DNA of 64,000 nucleotides, taken from IMG/VR virus record IMGVR_UViG_3300011113_000238, positions 20,111 to 84,110 of that record; one strand, given 5' to 3'. Below, piece by piece: positions 56,183-64,000 of this stretch. Under the pieces are notes generated by a model. It worked only from the letters and a program-made list of their open reading frames with translations. It searched no databases and was not told where the DNA came from. The stretch's first letter is position 1. The number at the start of each line of letters is the position of its first letter. The position numbers and the translations under genes were made by a program. The stretch comes from a virus.

Positions 56183-56617
56183 ATGAAAGTCCAAGCAAGC
56201 TACACAGGTGTTACCTCTCATTCTTCCGGCATCATTGAACAAAATGATTGCACTGTGCGCAGTCTAGCTAACGCTACAGGTATGGATTACGCAGATGCTC
56301 ACGCTCTGCTGAAGAAGCACGGACGTAAGGATCGTCGTGGTGCTAAGTATCGTACATTCGTCAATGCTTATGCTGAAGCTGGTTTTGAGGTAGTCTCTGT
56401 GCATGGTACCACTCGTTCAGCTAAGGTTGCCGAGCGCATTGCTGAAGTTGAAGCAAGTAAAGGGATTACGCTGAAGAATATCATGCTGAAGTTGCAACAT
56501 GGTGTGTACATCATAAATACGACAGGTCATGCACTGGCTGTAGTTCACGGTAAGGTGATTGATACCTTTAGTAGCCCCGCAGGTAAGAGTGTGGTGATGG
56601 TTTTTAAGAAGAAATAA
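56183..56617 (+). CDS. Papain-fold (C39-like) cysteine peptidase-like protein
   Basis: 144 residues from ATG 56183. EQNDCTVRSLANATGMDYAD supplies a candidate catalytic Cys at a helix start; HGVYIINTTGHALAVVHGKV supplies His and IDTFSS an Asp. The order Cys-His-Asp fits papain-like folds seen in small phage proteins. Activity unproven. The leader contains AAGTCAGCGTCA, shared with the 50.4 kb module. Confidence 0.55.
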   Translation: MKVQASYTGVTSHSSGIIEQNDCTVRSLANATGMDYADAHALLKKHGRKDRRGAKYRTFVNAYAEAGFEVVSVHGTTRSAKVAERIAEVEASKGITLKNIMLKLQHGVYIINTTGHALAVVHGKVIDTFSSPAGKSVVMVFKKK

Positions 56618-56665
56618 TTTTAGAGCAATCTCGGAAATCTTCAGAAATTCTGCTACAATAGCATC
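56614..56665 (+). promoter_or_regulatory. Intergenic promoter module, copy 1
   Basis: ATAATTTTAGAGCAA, then CGGAAAT, then TTCTGC-TACAAT. The same order recurs at 57117-57164. Confidence 0.55.
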
Positions 56666-56689
56666 ATCTTAACCAAACAGGAACATAAA

Positions 56690-57121
56690 ATGACAACTAC
56701 ACAAGTTACAGTTATTGAAACTCTCTTTCCTTACACCAACGAAATGTTGCAATCGCATCTTATTAGTGGTAAGCGAACAGAAGGTCTTGACCTTAACTAT
56801 GTATCTCGCGCATGTGCTAAAGGTATTCGTTGCGCTGATGGTTTTACCGTTTCACTGCAGGCAAGTCAGTACCATTATTGCTATCCTCGTGAAATTGATT
56901 GTGACGAATACTACGAGATCGAAATTGGATTCCCTTCTGAAGCGGAAGAACTCTGGATGGAATACGCAGAGAACAAAGATGAGCCCACTGATACTGTTTA
57001 TGGTTATGTTCCGGTTGAGCTTGTTCTTGAAGTTCTGAATAAGCATGGTGGTGTGGTTGTTTCTGAAATTAGCAATGGTACTTCTGAAAGCAGCACCAAC
57101 GGTGTCGGCGCTTTTGAATAA
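56690..57121 (+). CDS. Hypothetical protein
   Basis: 143 residues: QVTVIETLFPYTNEMLQSHL, YYEIEIGFPSEAEELWMEYA, VYGYVPVELVLEVLNKHGGV. Acidic; a Ser/Gly-rich end (NGTSESSTNGVGAFE). Unknown. Confidence 0.5.
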   Translation: MTTTQVTVIETLFPYTNEMLQSHLISGKRTEGLDLNYVSRACAKGIRCADGFTVSLQASQYHYCYPREIDCDEYYEIEIGFPSEAEELWMEYAENKDEPTDTVYGYVPVELVLEVLNKHGGVVVSEISNGTSESSTNGVGAFE

Positions 57122-57135
57122 TTTTAGAGCAACTT

Positions 57136-57164
57136 CTGAAATAACTCAAAATCTGCAGTATAAT
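57136..57164 (+). promoter_or_regulatory. Promoter for the DUF932 gene
   Basis: CTGAAA (57136-57141), 17-bp spacer, TATAAT (57159-57164). Second copy of the TTTTAGAGCAA module seen at 56614. Confidence 0.6.
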
Positions 57165-57194
57165 CAAGTTCTAATTAATTCATAGGAATCCAAA

Positions 57195-58112
57195 ATGACC
57201 TTCCGTAAATCCTTGATCTTCTCTCGCAATATTGACAACACAGCTTTGAGCAAAGAGCGCATTGAGCAGTTGGCACCTGCAGTATTCAGCGCAAGTAAGG
57301 CAGAGCATTTGACTGATCGCTACGTCAGCTTGCATACATCCGATCTGATTCCAGTAATGCGTGATTACGGCTATGTTCCTGTTCAGGCTGCACAACGTGC
57401 GTCACGTAAACCTAAAAATTCTCAGGTAATTTCAGGAATTTCTCAAAAATCCTCGGAAGGTTCTGGATATGCTGTGGAATCTTTCAACGCTCATCTGCTG
57501 AGTTTTGCTTGTACTTCTACGCTCAATCAGGACTTGCGACCTGAGATTATCCTGTACAATTCGCACGATGGTAGTTCCTCCGTTCAACTGTACGCTGGTT
57601 GCTATCGTTTCATTTGCAGCAACGGTATCGTAGCTGGTGAAGGTTTCAATCAGCGCATGCTGCACAGCAAGTCAGGCTTGCAAGGCTTTGAGGAAATGCT
57701 CAAGAATACCGTAGAGAGCTTACCCGAAGTTCAAGCGCGTATTCAGCGCCTGAAGCAAGTGCAGTTGGATGCCGAGCAGCAATACTTGCTTGCAACCAAA
57801 GGAGTGAGCACTCGTTGGGATTTGTTGCCGGTTAGTCAAGAGTACAAGGAGTTCACAGGTACATTTGCTGATAGTCGCACAGTGCAAAACGCGCTACGCA
57901 GTATTCGTTACGAGGATATGCAGAATGATGCCTTTACAGTGTTTAATCGCATCCAAGAGGCTGTAATCCGTGGTAACGCATACGTGCAGAGCTTTACTAA
58001 GGTTAATCCGTATGGAGCACCGCGCAAGGCTCGTGCGGTGGGTTCAGCTAAGGAAAGTATTCGGATTAATACTGAATTGTGGAATGCTGCGGAGGAAGTT
58101 GCTTTCGGTTAG
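57195..58112 (+). CDS. DUF932 family protein
   Basis: 305 residues. HLTDRYVSLHTSDLIPVMRD, YGYVPVQAAQRASRKPKNSQ, PEIILYNSHDGSSSVQLYAG, CYRFICSNGIVAGEGFNQRM are DUF932 landmarks. The family is widespread in phages and plasmids; function is not settled. A terminator follows directly. Confidence 0.75.
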   Translation: MTFRKSLIFSRNIDNTALSKERIEQLAPAVFSASKAEHLTDRYVSLHTSDLIPVMRDYGYVPVQAAQRASRKPKNSQVISGISQKSSEGSGYAVESFNAHLLSFACTSTLNQDLRPEIILYNSHDGSSSVQLYAGCYRFICSNGIVAGEGFNQRMLHSKSGLQGFEEMLKNTVESLPEVQARIQRLKQVQLDAEQQYLLATKGVSTRWDLLPVSQEYKEFTGTFADSRTVQNALRSIRYEDMQNDAFTVFNRIQEAVIRGNAYVQSFTKVNPYGAPRKARAVGSAKESIRINTELWNAAEEVAFG

Positions 58113-58118
58113 GTAGGA

Positions 58119-58152
58119 TAGGGCTGAGGTCGAAAGCCCTTGGCTCTTTTTC
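58119..58152 (+). terminator. Terminator after the DUF932 gene
   Basis: AGGGCT / AGCCCT stem, 9-base loop, downstream TGGCTCTTTTTCTTTTTGG. Confidence 0.75.
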
Positions 58153-58795
58153 TTTTTGGTTGCTGAAGATTAAAAACCCATAGTGAAAGTTGATTAAAAA
58201 ACCCTTTGGCTATCTGAGAATGCAGAAGTGCGGTATAATGCAGGTTGATCTGGTGGTGTAGAGGTGGTGATAATGAGTGAATGGTCGGGAAATAGCAGAA
58301 TTCCATAGCGTGAAACGGCTTTCCGGTGGATGGAATAGAGAATGCGGATTTTCCATAGTGCAATAAATCATCAGCAAGGCACCTATGTGGGTCATGGCGC
58401 GATTTTATATACCCCAAGCCACCACCGTATCAGAAAAAGTTATCCCGTCTGTGATCGAAGTTATGCACAGAATTGACTCTTATATAAGACTGATAACGTG
58501 TGGATAACTTTATTAACCCTTCAATTGCGTCAGGTATTGATTTATGATAGTAGGAATGACTCAAGGATTAACCCCTCGATTGACTAGGGTATTATTTTAT
58601 GCTATTTGCGCAAGCGTATACGCGCGCTTTCTATGTCAGCAAGGAAAGCAGAGAAGCACTGTATAAATAAACATTAGGGTTTGTCCTATGCGAGAAAATG
58701 CAAAATAATTCGTTTGTTGTAACGGAACAACACATTTAGGACTTATAATCTCTACATACCAAGCGATAATGCAAGGTAACAACCGAAAGCAAACC
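58153..58795. promoter_or_regulatory. Gene-free region with two DnaA boxes
   Basis: About 640 bp without a credible gene. It holds TTATGCACA at 58461-58469 and TGTGGATAA at 58499-58507 (inverted DnaA-box pair), several TATAAT-like boxes (58226, 58744-58749) and AT-rich stretches. One short frame begins ATGAGTGAATGG near 58273 but stops after 11 codons. Candidate origin or host-DnaA-responsive control site. Confidence 0.5.
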
Positions 58796-59029
58796 ATGTA
58801 CGATACAGAAGTTAAAGTTTGGAGCAACTACGGCAACACTCCGATCACAAAGCGCGGACAATCCTATTGTGATGAATTAGTATCGACTACTATCCAATGC
58901 GCAACACCTGAAGAAGCCCGCAAAGCTGCGCAGGAAATGGTGCGGAATACTGCGCACGGATACAGTGGCTGGTTTCACATGCCAGCGCATCCCAATCAAA
59001 ATATGCGCGGTGGCTTTGTGCATAAATAA
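58796..59029 (+). CDS. Small hypothetical protein
   Basis: 77 residues from ATG 58796 (ATG 58769 is also in frame). YDTEVKVWSNYGNTPITKRG, TPEEARKAAQEMVRNTAHGY, SGWFHMPAHPNQNMRGGFVH. Possibly a small OB or zinc-free fold; unknown. Confidence 0.5.
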   Translation: MYDTEVKVWSNYGNTPITKRGQSYCDELVSTTIQCATPEEARKAAQEMVRNTAHGYSGWFHMPAHPNQNMRGGFVHK

Positions 59030-59108
59030 ATAATCGAATTATCCCCTAGGGTACAAATTCTAGGGTGTATAATCAAGGCTTAATCAATCACTTCCTACGG
59101 ACTTCAAT

Positions 59109-59342
59109 ATGACAATCGTAAATCTCGCGGTTTATAACGCACTCCGCGCTATTGGTTACAGCCCCGAAAAAAATAAAGCGTTTCAGGAAGCATGGGACGC
59201 AACCAACGCCCGTTATATTGCCAGCACTAAATGGGCAATTGCCGAAACATTCAAGCGCCGACACGAATCCAAGGCAGTTAGAAATGCTTGCCGTGAAAAT
59301 ATCGCTTTCTATCGCAAGTGCCAAAAACTAGGTAAGATTTAA
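59109..59342 (+). CDS. Small basic protein
   Basis: 77 residues: VNLAVYNALRAIGYSPEKNK, WAIAETFKRRHESKAVRNAC. Helical and basic, probably nucleic-acid binding. Preceded by TATAAT at about 59070. Codons shift to more GCC/CGC than in genes to the left. Confidence 0.5.
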   Translation: MTIVNLAVYNALRAIGYSPEKNKAFQEAWDATNARYIASTKWAIAETFKRRHESKAVRNACRENIAFYRKCQKLGKI

Positions 59343-59405
59343 ACAACCCAACACGCACCGCCAAAGCATAGGCACCAACCCTTTAAAGATAACCGAGCAT
59401 CCACA

Positions 59406-60113
59406 ATGAGCACTTCACAACGTAACTCTGTAGCAGTAGCATTCAACCGCACAAGCAGCAACGCAAAAACCGGCCCAATACCCGTAACTACTACCGGCCA
59501 ACAATCATGCCCCGAAGTATGCCCGCTCAAGGGCTCAGGATGCTATGCCGAAACCGGCCCGATTAGCTGGCATTGGAAGAAGGTAACAAACGGCATCAAG
59601 GGTGTTAGTTATGATGCTATGCTCGATGAAGTCAGCCGCTTACCGAAGGGTCAATTGTGGCGACATAATGCAGCGGGTGACCTCATCCATAACAATGAAA
59701 CAATCGACGGTGCAGCACTGATTGACCTAGTGAGGGCCAACAAGAAAAGCAAGGCTAAAGGGTTTACTTATACACATCACGACATGACCGGCGCGTCAAA
59801 CCGCGAATACGTGCAATATGCAAACGATAACGGGTTTACCGTTAATCTCAGCGCTAATAGCATCGAGCATGCCGACGAACTGAAAGCCCTTAATATCGGC
59901 CCAGTCGTAACCATCATGCCGATTGATTGCGACAAAGTAACCCAGACACCTGCAGGGAATACTATCGTGCAATGCCCCGCTACATACTCGGATATTACTT
60001 GTGCTCAATGCGGTATCTGTCAGGTGGCTACACGTAAAGCAATTATAGGTTTTCCCGTGCACGGAGCACGGAAAGCAAGTGCACATAAGGTATTCATGAT
60101 GCAGAAGGGGTAA
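59406..60113 (+). CDS. Cys-rich conserved protein (DUF7227-like)
   Basis: 235 residues. SNAKTGPIPVTTTGQQSCPE, VCPLKGSGCYAETGPISWHW, LWRHNAAGDLIHNNETIDGA, GFTYTHHDMTGASNREYVQY, NLSANSIEHADELK, QCPATYSDITCAQCGICQVA. The two Cys clusters (CPxxCPLxxxGCYA and CAQCGIC) point to a metal or Fe-S site, and the layout matches a conserved phage/plasmid family with a radical-SAM-like look. Function unknown. Codon use (GGC, ACC, GCC) differs from the 43-57 kb genes. Confidence 0.65.
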   Translation: MSTSQRNSVAVAFNRTSSNAKTGPIPVTTTGQQSCPEVCPLKGSGCYAETGPISWHWKKVTNGIKGVSYDAMLDEVSRLPKGQLWRHNAAGDLIHNNETIDGAALIDLVRANKKSKAKGFTYTHHDMTGASNREYVQYANDNGFTVNLSANSIEHADELKALNIGPVVTIMPIDCDKVTQTPAGNTIVQCPATYSDITCAQCGICQVATRKAIIGFPVHGARKASAHKVFMMQKG

Positions 60114-60117
60114 GCAC

Positions 60118-60279
60118 ATGAAGCCCTTACTGTTAGTCCTATTCGCTCCGCTTATGTTTTATGCGGTTATTTATGGCATCTGTTTTGCGCTTATGCTTTG
60201 TAGCTTTGTTGCGAGTAAGAGCCGCCGATGGTATCAGCGCTTTAAGGTACGGACTACCGCCCAAGGTATCGCCCAGTAA
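60118..60279 (+). CDS. Small membrane protein
   Basis: 53 residues: PLLLVLFAPLMFYAVIYGIC, FALMLCSFVASKSRRWYQRF. One or two hydrophobic helices with a basic tail. Starts 5 bp after the previous stop. Confidence 0.5.
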   Translation: MKPLLLVLFAPLMFYAVIYGICFALMLCSFVASKSRRWYQRFKVRTTAQGIAQ

Positions 60280-60302
60280 CCCCAAGGTATAACAGCAGTA
60301 TC

Positions 60303-60335
60303 AGCCCTCGATTAACCCCGAGGGCTTTTGTGTTT
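60303..60335 (+). terminator. Terminator ending the rightward block
   Basis: AGCCCTCG / CGAGGGCT stem with 8-base loop, followed by TTTGTGTTTG. Confidence 0.85.
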
Positions 60336-61249
60336 GTAGCGCTGGGTTTAGTGCTGGGTTACCATGTGTTAATACTTCGGTTTATGCGAATGATACAACG
60401 TGAATGCTTCGGTATTGTCGTAGTATAGCGGTAAGTGATTATGTGCTTTATCGTGCATAATCCATGCGGTTTAATGCACATTAACATCGTTTTGGTTAAC
60501 AATCAAAAATGGCCTATGGTACAGCGCAGAAAATAAACACGCGCAACTCATAGTATAAACACCCATTACCCTACCCGCTACACCAGCAGGTCAACCCCCG
60601 CTATACACCCATTACACCCAGCTACAAGGCCAGATACAGCCCCAGATCAACGCCCGATCCACCACCCAGACCAACGAAGGAGACACCGAAGAGAGCTAAC
60701 GAAGGCAATGAACAGCGCTATAACATGCGATCGTACCGCGAGTGATGACCCATGAATGACCGGATGGAATAACCCCTAGTGATATTTTAGGATTGTATCG
60801 GGAGTAGCAACGGGGGTGGGTGGGTCTATCAAGCAACCCAGCCAATCTGCTATCAATTTTGAGTGCAACACCCGATCTACTTGCGTTAAATCAAAATTAT
60901 CCGATCAATGCAGCATCAAATAAACTATCAATTAAAAGCACTCATAGAAAACAGCAATTGCAAGTCAGTTGCATTAGTTAAACAAATATCTGTTGCTTTT
61001 GCACAACACTAAGTGCACTAAGATATTTTCCGCATATAAAAGCGCACAATTAAGCCCAATTGAAGCTCCCGATTTTACAAAAATAAGTAACTTTCGCACA
61101 ATGAAGGGTCAACGAAGGTACTGAATGAAGGTTGCACCGAAGGATATTTGACCTGAAGCTGGTATGTGCCCGTTACTACAGCAATGTCTGCAATCTCAGT
61201 CCTTATAATAGCTAGTGACTGCCATTACGGACATTGCAACATAAGTACA
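60336..61249. other. Long gene-free region between convergent operons
   Basis: About 900 bp with no convincing gene on either strand. The part 60540-60670 is C-rich and G-poor on the plus strand (CACCCATTACACCC, CCACCCAGACC). Near 60985-61035 an ATATCT / AGATAT pair flanks AGTGCACT-containing sequence. TATAAT at about 61206-61211 (plus). Purpose unknown. Confidence 0.5.
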
Positions 61250-61288
61250 GACGAAAGAAAAGACCCGAGAGCTTTCGCCCAAGGGTCT
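61250..61288 (-). terminator. Terminator after the ClpP-like gene
   Basis: Minus strand stem AGACCC / GGGTCT with an inner GCGAAAGC hairpin, followed by TTTCTTTC. Confidence 0.8.
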
Positions 61289-61306
61289 AGTTAGTTAACT
61301 TAAATT

Positions 61307-62113
61307 TTACTTAGGTTGCTTAGGCTTCCCAGCCTTTCTTGCTTTAGGTACTTCCTCAACCGGAGCTAGAACAGGAAAGTCAGGAACCTTGTTACTCAGG
61401 ATACTCCATTCGTCCTCTTCCTCCGAGGTAACTTCCGGTGATACTTCAGCTTCATCCTCGGAGTTTAGGATACTGTACTTATGCTCCAACCTGCGATTGA
61501 TCTCCGAAGCATCAAGCCACAATTCCAACCCGTTAATGCACTGCTGGATCTCTTCCTCAGTCAAGAAGTGCTTGTATGTATCTCTGAACAGCTTCTCGCA
61601 TACTTCATCCGTGTGCTTTACGTGCGAACGAATATCGGCAGCTTTACCTACCGATCCGTAACTGACGTAGTGACAGAGCATAGTAGCGTAAGGCGACACC
61701 TGAACAGAATCGCAGTTCAGTGCAAGCATACTACCTGCTGAGTGACACCATCCTTCAATGCAAGCGATACTGATAGCTTCTGTACTGTCTTTAGCAGCTA
61801 GGAGTGCAGTAAGACCTTGCAGATCACCACCGGGTGTATTGATCATAAATCGAATTACATCACCCTCACCGAGAGAACCGATAGCTTGCACCACTTGCCG
61901 GTAGTACTGAGGTTCCTGCACAGGTTCGTCAATAGGAACTGTAAGGCATGTACTTACTTGCTGAGATGTAAAGTACCCCAGTTGCTTACTACCGAACATC
62001 TTACCGTCTTCTTCATCGGAGTTAGCTTTGAACTTGCTCATATTAGGAGTACTCCGACCATGCTGTACGGTAGTGCATTGATATTTACTTGCTGGATATT
62101 TTACTTTGGTCAT
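61307..62113 (-). CDS. ClpP-like serine protease
   Basis: 268 residues. RFMINTPGGDLQGLTALLAA (oxyanion Gly-Gly), GWCHSAGSMLALNCD (nucleophile Ser in HSAGS) and PYATMLCHYVSYGSVGKAAD (catalytic His) give the ClpP fold; a following Asp is expected around RDTYKHF. The C-terminal 60 residues are acidic then basic (EDEAEVSPEVTSEEEDEW, KARKAGKPKQPK). Phage ClpP proteins can act as head maturation proteases or process other proteins; here it is next to PhoH, away from the head genes, so the role is open. Confidence 0.8.
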   Translation of the reverse strand: MTKVKYPASKYQCTTVQHGRSTPNMSKFKANSDEEDGKMFGSKQLGYFTSQQVSTCLTVPIDEPVQEPQYYRQVVQAIGSLGEGDVIRFMINTPGGDLQGLTALLAAKDSTEAISIACIEGWCHSAGSMLALNCDSVQVSPYATMLCHYVSYGSVGKAADIRSHVKHTDEVCEKLFRDTYKHFLTEEEIQQCINGLELWLDASEINRRLEHKYSILNSEDEAEVSPEVTSEEEDEWSILSNKVPDFPVLAPVEEVPKARKAGKPKQPK

Positions 62114-62122
62114 GTTTCTCCT

Positions 62123-62884
62123 TTAGTTCATGTATGCTGTTAGGACTGTCTTAACAAAATCACTTCGTTGTACATCATCAATCGTAAAGCTATGGTGAGC
62201 AATATCCCTGAATCTACTTTCATACGTGCCATCAACGTCCTTGATAAAGAATCGCTGCAGTACATCACTCAATCCGTTACGACCGGCTTCATTACTGTAG
62301 CGCTGCGTAGGATCACCCAAGATTACAACCTTGCTATTAATCCCGATACGCTCCAAGATCAGCTTCATAATCAGCGGAGGTAGCTCTTGACATTCATCCA
62401 CAAGCAACAGTGTGTTATCCAATGTACTACCAAGCAGGTAGTTAGGAATCTTGAAGTGCAACCTGTGTTCAAGGTCTGTTTCAACTTTACCTTTATTGAG
62501 TAGCTTAGTCAGGAGTAACTTGCTGCTGGCGAAGTGCGGTTCGATCTTCTCGGACAAGGAGTTAGGCAGGAAACCAACCTTATCTGCACCTACTTCTACT
62601 GGTGTGCGAACTACTGTAATATTCAGCGAAGGATCACGCAGGTACATCTGAACAAACGTATGCAGAACTGTCAGTGATTTTCCGGTACCGGCTGGGGCCG
62701 AGCACACAACCATGTCATTAGCGATAATCTTATTTGCGAATTCCTGCTGTGATTCAGTAAGCTGGAACTGCTTGTAACCCATATAGTCATTAAATTTACT
62801 TACTTTGGCTTCAGTCATCCGAGGATTGAAGTCCTGTTGTACTCGCTCTTTATTGGAACGGACTTGACGTTTGGGTTGTTTCAT
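62123..62884 (-). CDS. phoH: PhoH-like ATPase
   Basis: 253 residues. CSAPAGTGKSLTVLHTFVQM (Walker A), VGFLPNSLSEKIEPHF, TLLLVDECQELPP (Walker B) and VVILGDPTQRYSNEAGRNGL are PhoH landmarks. An ATPase common in phages, linked to RNA metabolism or phosphate stress; exact role unsettled. Ends 10 bp before the ClpP start, so co-transcribed. Confidence 0.88.
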   Translation of the reverse strand: MKQPKRQVRSNKERVQQDFNPRMTEAKVSKFNDYMGYKQFQLTESQQEFANKIIANDMVVCSAPAGTGKSLTVLHTFVQMYLRDPSLNITVVRTPVEVGADKVGFLPNSLSEKIEPHFASSKLLLTKLLNKGKVETDLEHRLHFKIPNYLLGSTLDNTLLLVDECQELPPLIMKLILERIGINSKVVILGDPTQRYSNEAGRNGLSDVLQRFFIKDVDGTYESRFRDIAHHSFTIDDVQRSDFVKTVLTAYMN

Positions 62885-62955
62885 AATTCTCCTATCTTGT
62901 TAACTACAGAGTAGCTACCTATAACCTAAGTAGCTACCTTCCTTATCTGACCGGT

Positions 62956-63228
62956 TTAAACCTTCTTGGGACGTCCTTTGGTTGCTGTAGGTACTTGCCC
63001 TTCAGTTGAACCTTCAGGAGCTGCTACAGGCTGTTCTAGTGCTTTTACAGCTTGTTCCTTTTCTAGTACCATAGTGCATGTAAAGAACGATCCGAAACTG
63101 GTAGGGAAATGAGCGTTACTTACGAAGTCAAAGCGGTAACCTTCTGAGAACAACTTCTGAACTGCTTCGCTGTATTCAGCTAGGTTGTAGGATTGAACTT
63201 GTACTGTATCTGGTTTATTCTCTTGCAT
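62956..63228 (-). CDS. Small hypothetical protein
   Basis: 90 residues: SYNLAEYSEAVQKLFSEGYR, FDFVSNAHFPTSFGSFFTCT, a Pro/Ala/Glu-rich linker and a closing TKGRPKKV (AT-hook-like). First gene of the ClpP/PhoH operon. AAAGGAACC precedes ATG. Confidence 0.55.
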   Translation of the reverse strand: MQENKPDTVQVQSYNLAEYSEAVQKLFSEGYRFDFVSNAHFPTSFGSFFTCTMVLEKEQAVKALEQPVAAPEGSTEGQVPTATKGRPKKV

Positions 63229-63259
63229 AGGTTCCTTTCAGGATGTTGAACATAAGTGT

Positions 63260-63288
63260 ATTATAGCACAGATTGAGCACCTAATCAA
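63260..63288 (-). promoter_or_regulatory. Promoter for the PhoH/ClpP operon
   Basis: Minus strand: TTGATT (63283-63288), 17-bp spacer ending TGTGC, TATAAT (63260-63265). Confidence 0.8.
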
Positions 63289-63345
63289 GACGATCGTGTA
63301 TTTCTTTCTATCTGCACATAGCACTCGTTACCTGATGTAATGCAC

Positions 63346-63374
63346 TTGACTTCACTGTCAGATCGTGCTATAAT
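63346..63374 (+). promoter_or_regulatory. Strong divergent promoter facing the right end
   Basis: TTGACT (63346-63351), 17-bp spacer ending CGTGC, TATAAT (63369-63374). One of the best promoter matches in the window, yet no gene follows within 620 bp. Confidence 0.8.
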
Positions 63375-64000
63375 TTGAGTACAGGTAAAGATAAGTCCAG
63401 CGCATTGATGTAGTTCAGTGCTTTACAGGTGGTTCATAACTCTCCACTGACTTCCGCGAAAACCAACTCCCGCTGTGATAGCTTTGAGTCAATGGTTAGC
63501 AATCTAGGAGTGCTAATTCTCCAATAGCCCTGACGTAACAGTTTCTTCGGTAACCTCTGCATGACAGGATTGTGCATAGACCCTTAGATCGGTGAAGCGT
63601 TAAAAGGTACAGCTTTAATAAGTAGCTTAACAGCACCATTAGAGCAGTATTGAATTCACCGTAAGCGAACACATCTATCATCTCCTTGTCTCAACACAGC
63701 AAGGTCATAGAGTACGCCGTACTGCTGCTTTCGGTTGTAGCATAGAAGCACATAGCTTTGTTGACGCTGCACCCTAAAAGCAGTATTACGTCTGTACTTT
63801 ACGTTTAACTTAGATTAATGCAGGTTGTTATGGCAGCTACTAGAGTTATGAGGTTATTAATACTTAAAACTAAGACATTAACTAATACTTAAGTTAAACT
63901 GAAGTTATTACTAAGGATGTACTTAAGGTATTACCTTATGGTTCATTGTATGTTTACTTTACGTAGTACGGTTTACTATACGTTGTAACATAAGTTATTA
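63375..64000 (+). ncRNA. Transcribed gene-free region, candidate noncoding RNA or long leader
   Basis: No plausible gene on the plus strand downstream of the strong promoter. Short hairpins include AGTACGCCGTACT near 63714. From about 63800 the sequence becomes AT-rich with ACTTAA, TTAACTT and CTGAAGTTATTA words, similar to the repeats at 42.85 kb. It could be a noncoding RNA, a long leader of a gene beyond the window, or an origin transcript. Confidence 0.4.

Noticed and set aside
62900-62940. GTAGCTAC repeats before the 62956 gene end as a terminator
   Set aside because: The two palindromic copies can pair, but no T-run follows on the transcribed strand.

Overview
The window is a 64 kb piece of a tailed double-stranded DNA phage (Caudoviricetes) with a lambda-type, long, non-contractile tail, so a siphovirus. 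The host is most likely a Gram-negative bacterium: the tail tip follows the lambda M-L-K-I-J order, promoters are sigma70-like (TTGACA-17-TAAAAT, TTGACT-17-TATAAT), Shine-Dalgarno sites are AGGAG-like, and two boxes fit the TTATNCACA DnaA consensus. Terminase, portal and most head genes must lie outside the window. I cannot name the genus from sequence alone.

Layout. 0-18.9 kb, plus strand: end of the head/connector genes, tail terminator, a GIY-YIG homing endonuclease, tail tube, a tail chaperone pair with a predicted +1 frameshift, tape measure, tail tip proteins (including one giant protein that joins NlpC/P60, gpI-like and gpJ-like parts), tail fibre and its assembly protein, then a block of membrane proteins, a 3-TM holin and an M15 endolysin. 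This block meets the next one at a two-way terminator (18904-18955). 18.96-42.45 kb, minus strand: thioredoxin, class I ribonucleotide reductase (NrdA carries an intein), MazG-like and dATP/dGTP diphosphohydrolase-like enzymes, two exonucleases, endonuclease VII, a structured RNA/tRNA region (30.4-31.3 kb), a gp2.5-like SSB, family B DNA polymerase, primase-helicase, two nucleotidyltransferase-fold proteins, three further homing nucleases, and a string of small genes.

A 0.5 kb gene-free, repeat-rich region (42.5-43.0 kb) separates this from the plus-strand block at 43.0-60.3 kb. That block holds ThyX, an HU-like protein, a phosphoesterase, a Lar-like restriction-alleviation protein, a superinfection-immunity protein, a SleB-type hydrolase, two proteins built of short tandem repeats, and about 30 small genes. 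Many sit behind their own promoter, and the intergenic promoter modules are repeated copies of each other. 61.3-63.2 kb, minus strand: ClpP-like protease, PhoH-like ATPase and a small protein. A divergent promoter pair at 63.26-63.37 kb then drives a stretch with no convincing gene up to the window edge.

How it fits together. The minus-strand block is a self-contained replication and nucleotide-supply unit. NrdA/NrdB with thioredoxin, ThyX, MazG-like and dGTP-type hydrolases shape the dNTP pool; PolB, primase-helicase, SSB, FEN-like exonuclease and the 3'-5' exonuclease copy DNA; endonuclease VII resolves branches. Six putative homing endonucleases of several families sit mostly next to these genes. 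The least explained part is 30.4-31.3 kb. Besides one clean tRNA-Arg(UCU), it has four consecutive long inverted repeats, and the acceptor, T-, D- and anticodon-arm parts of a tRNA appear there in permuted order (3' half before 5' half).
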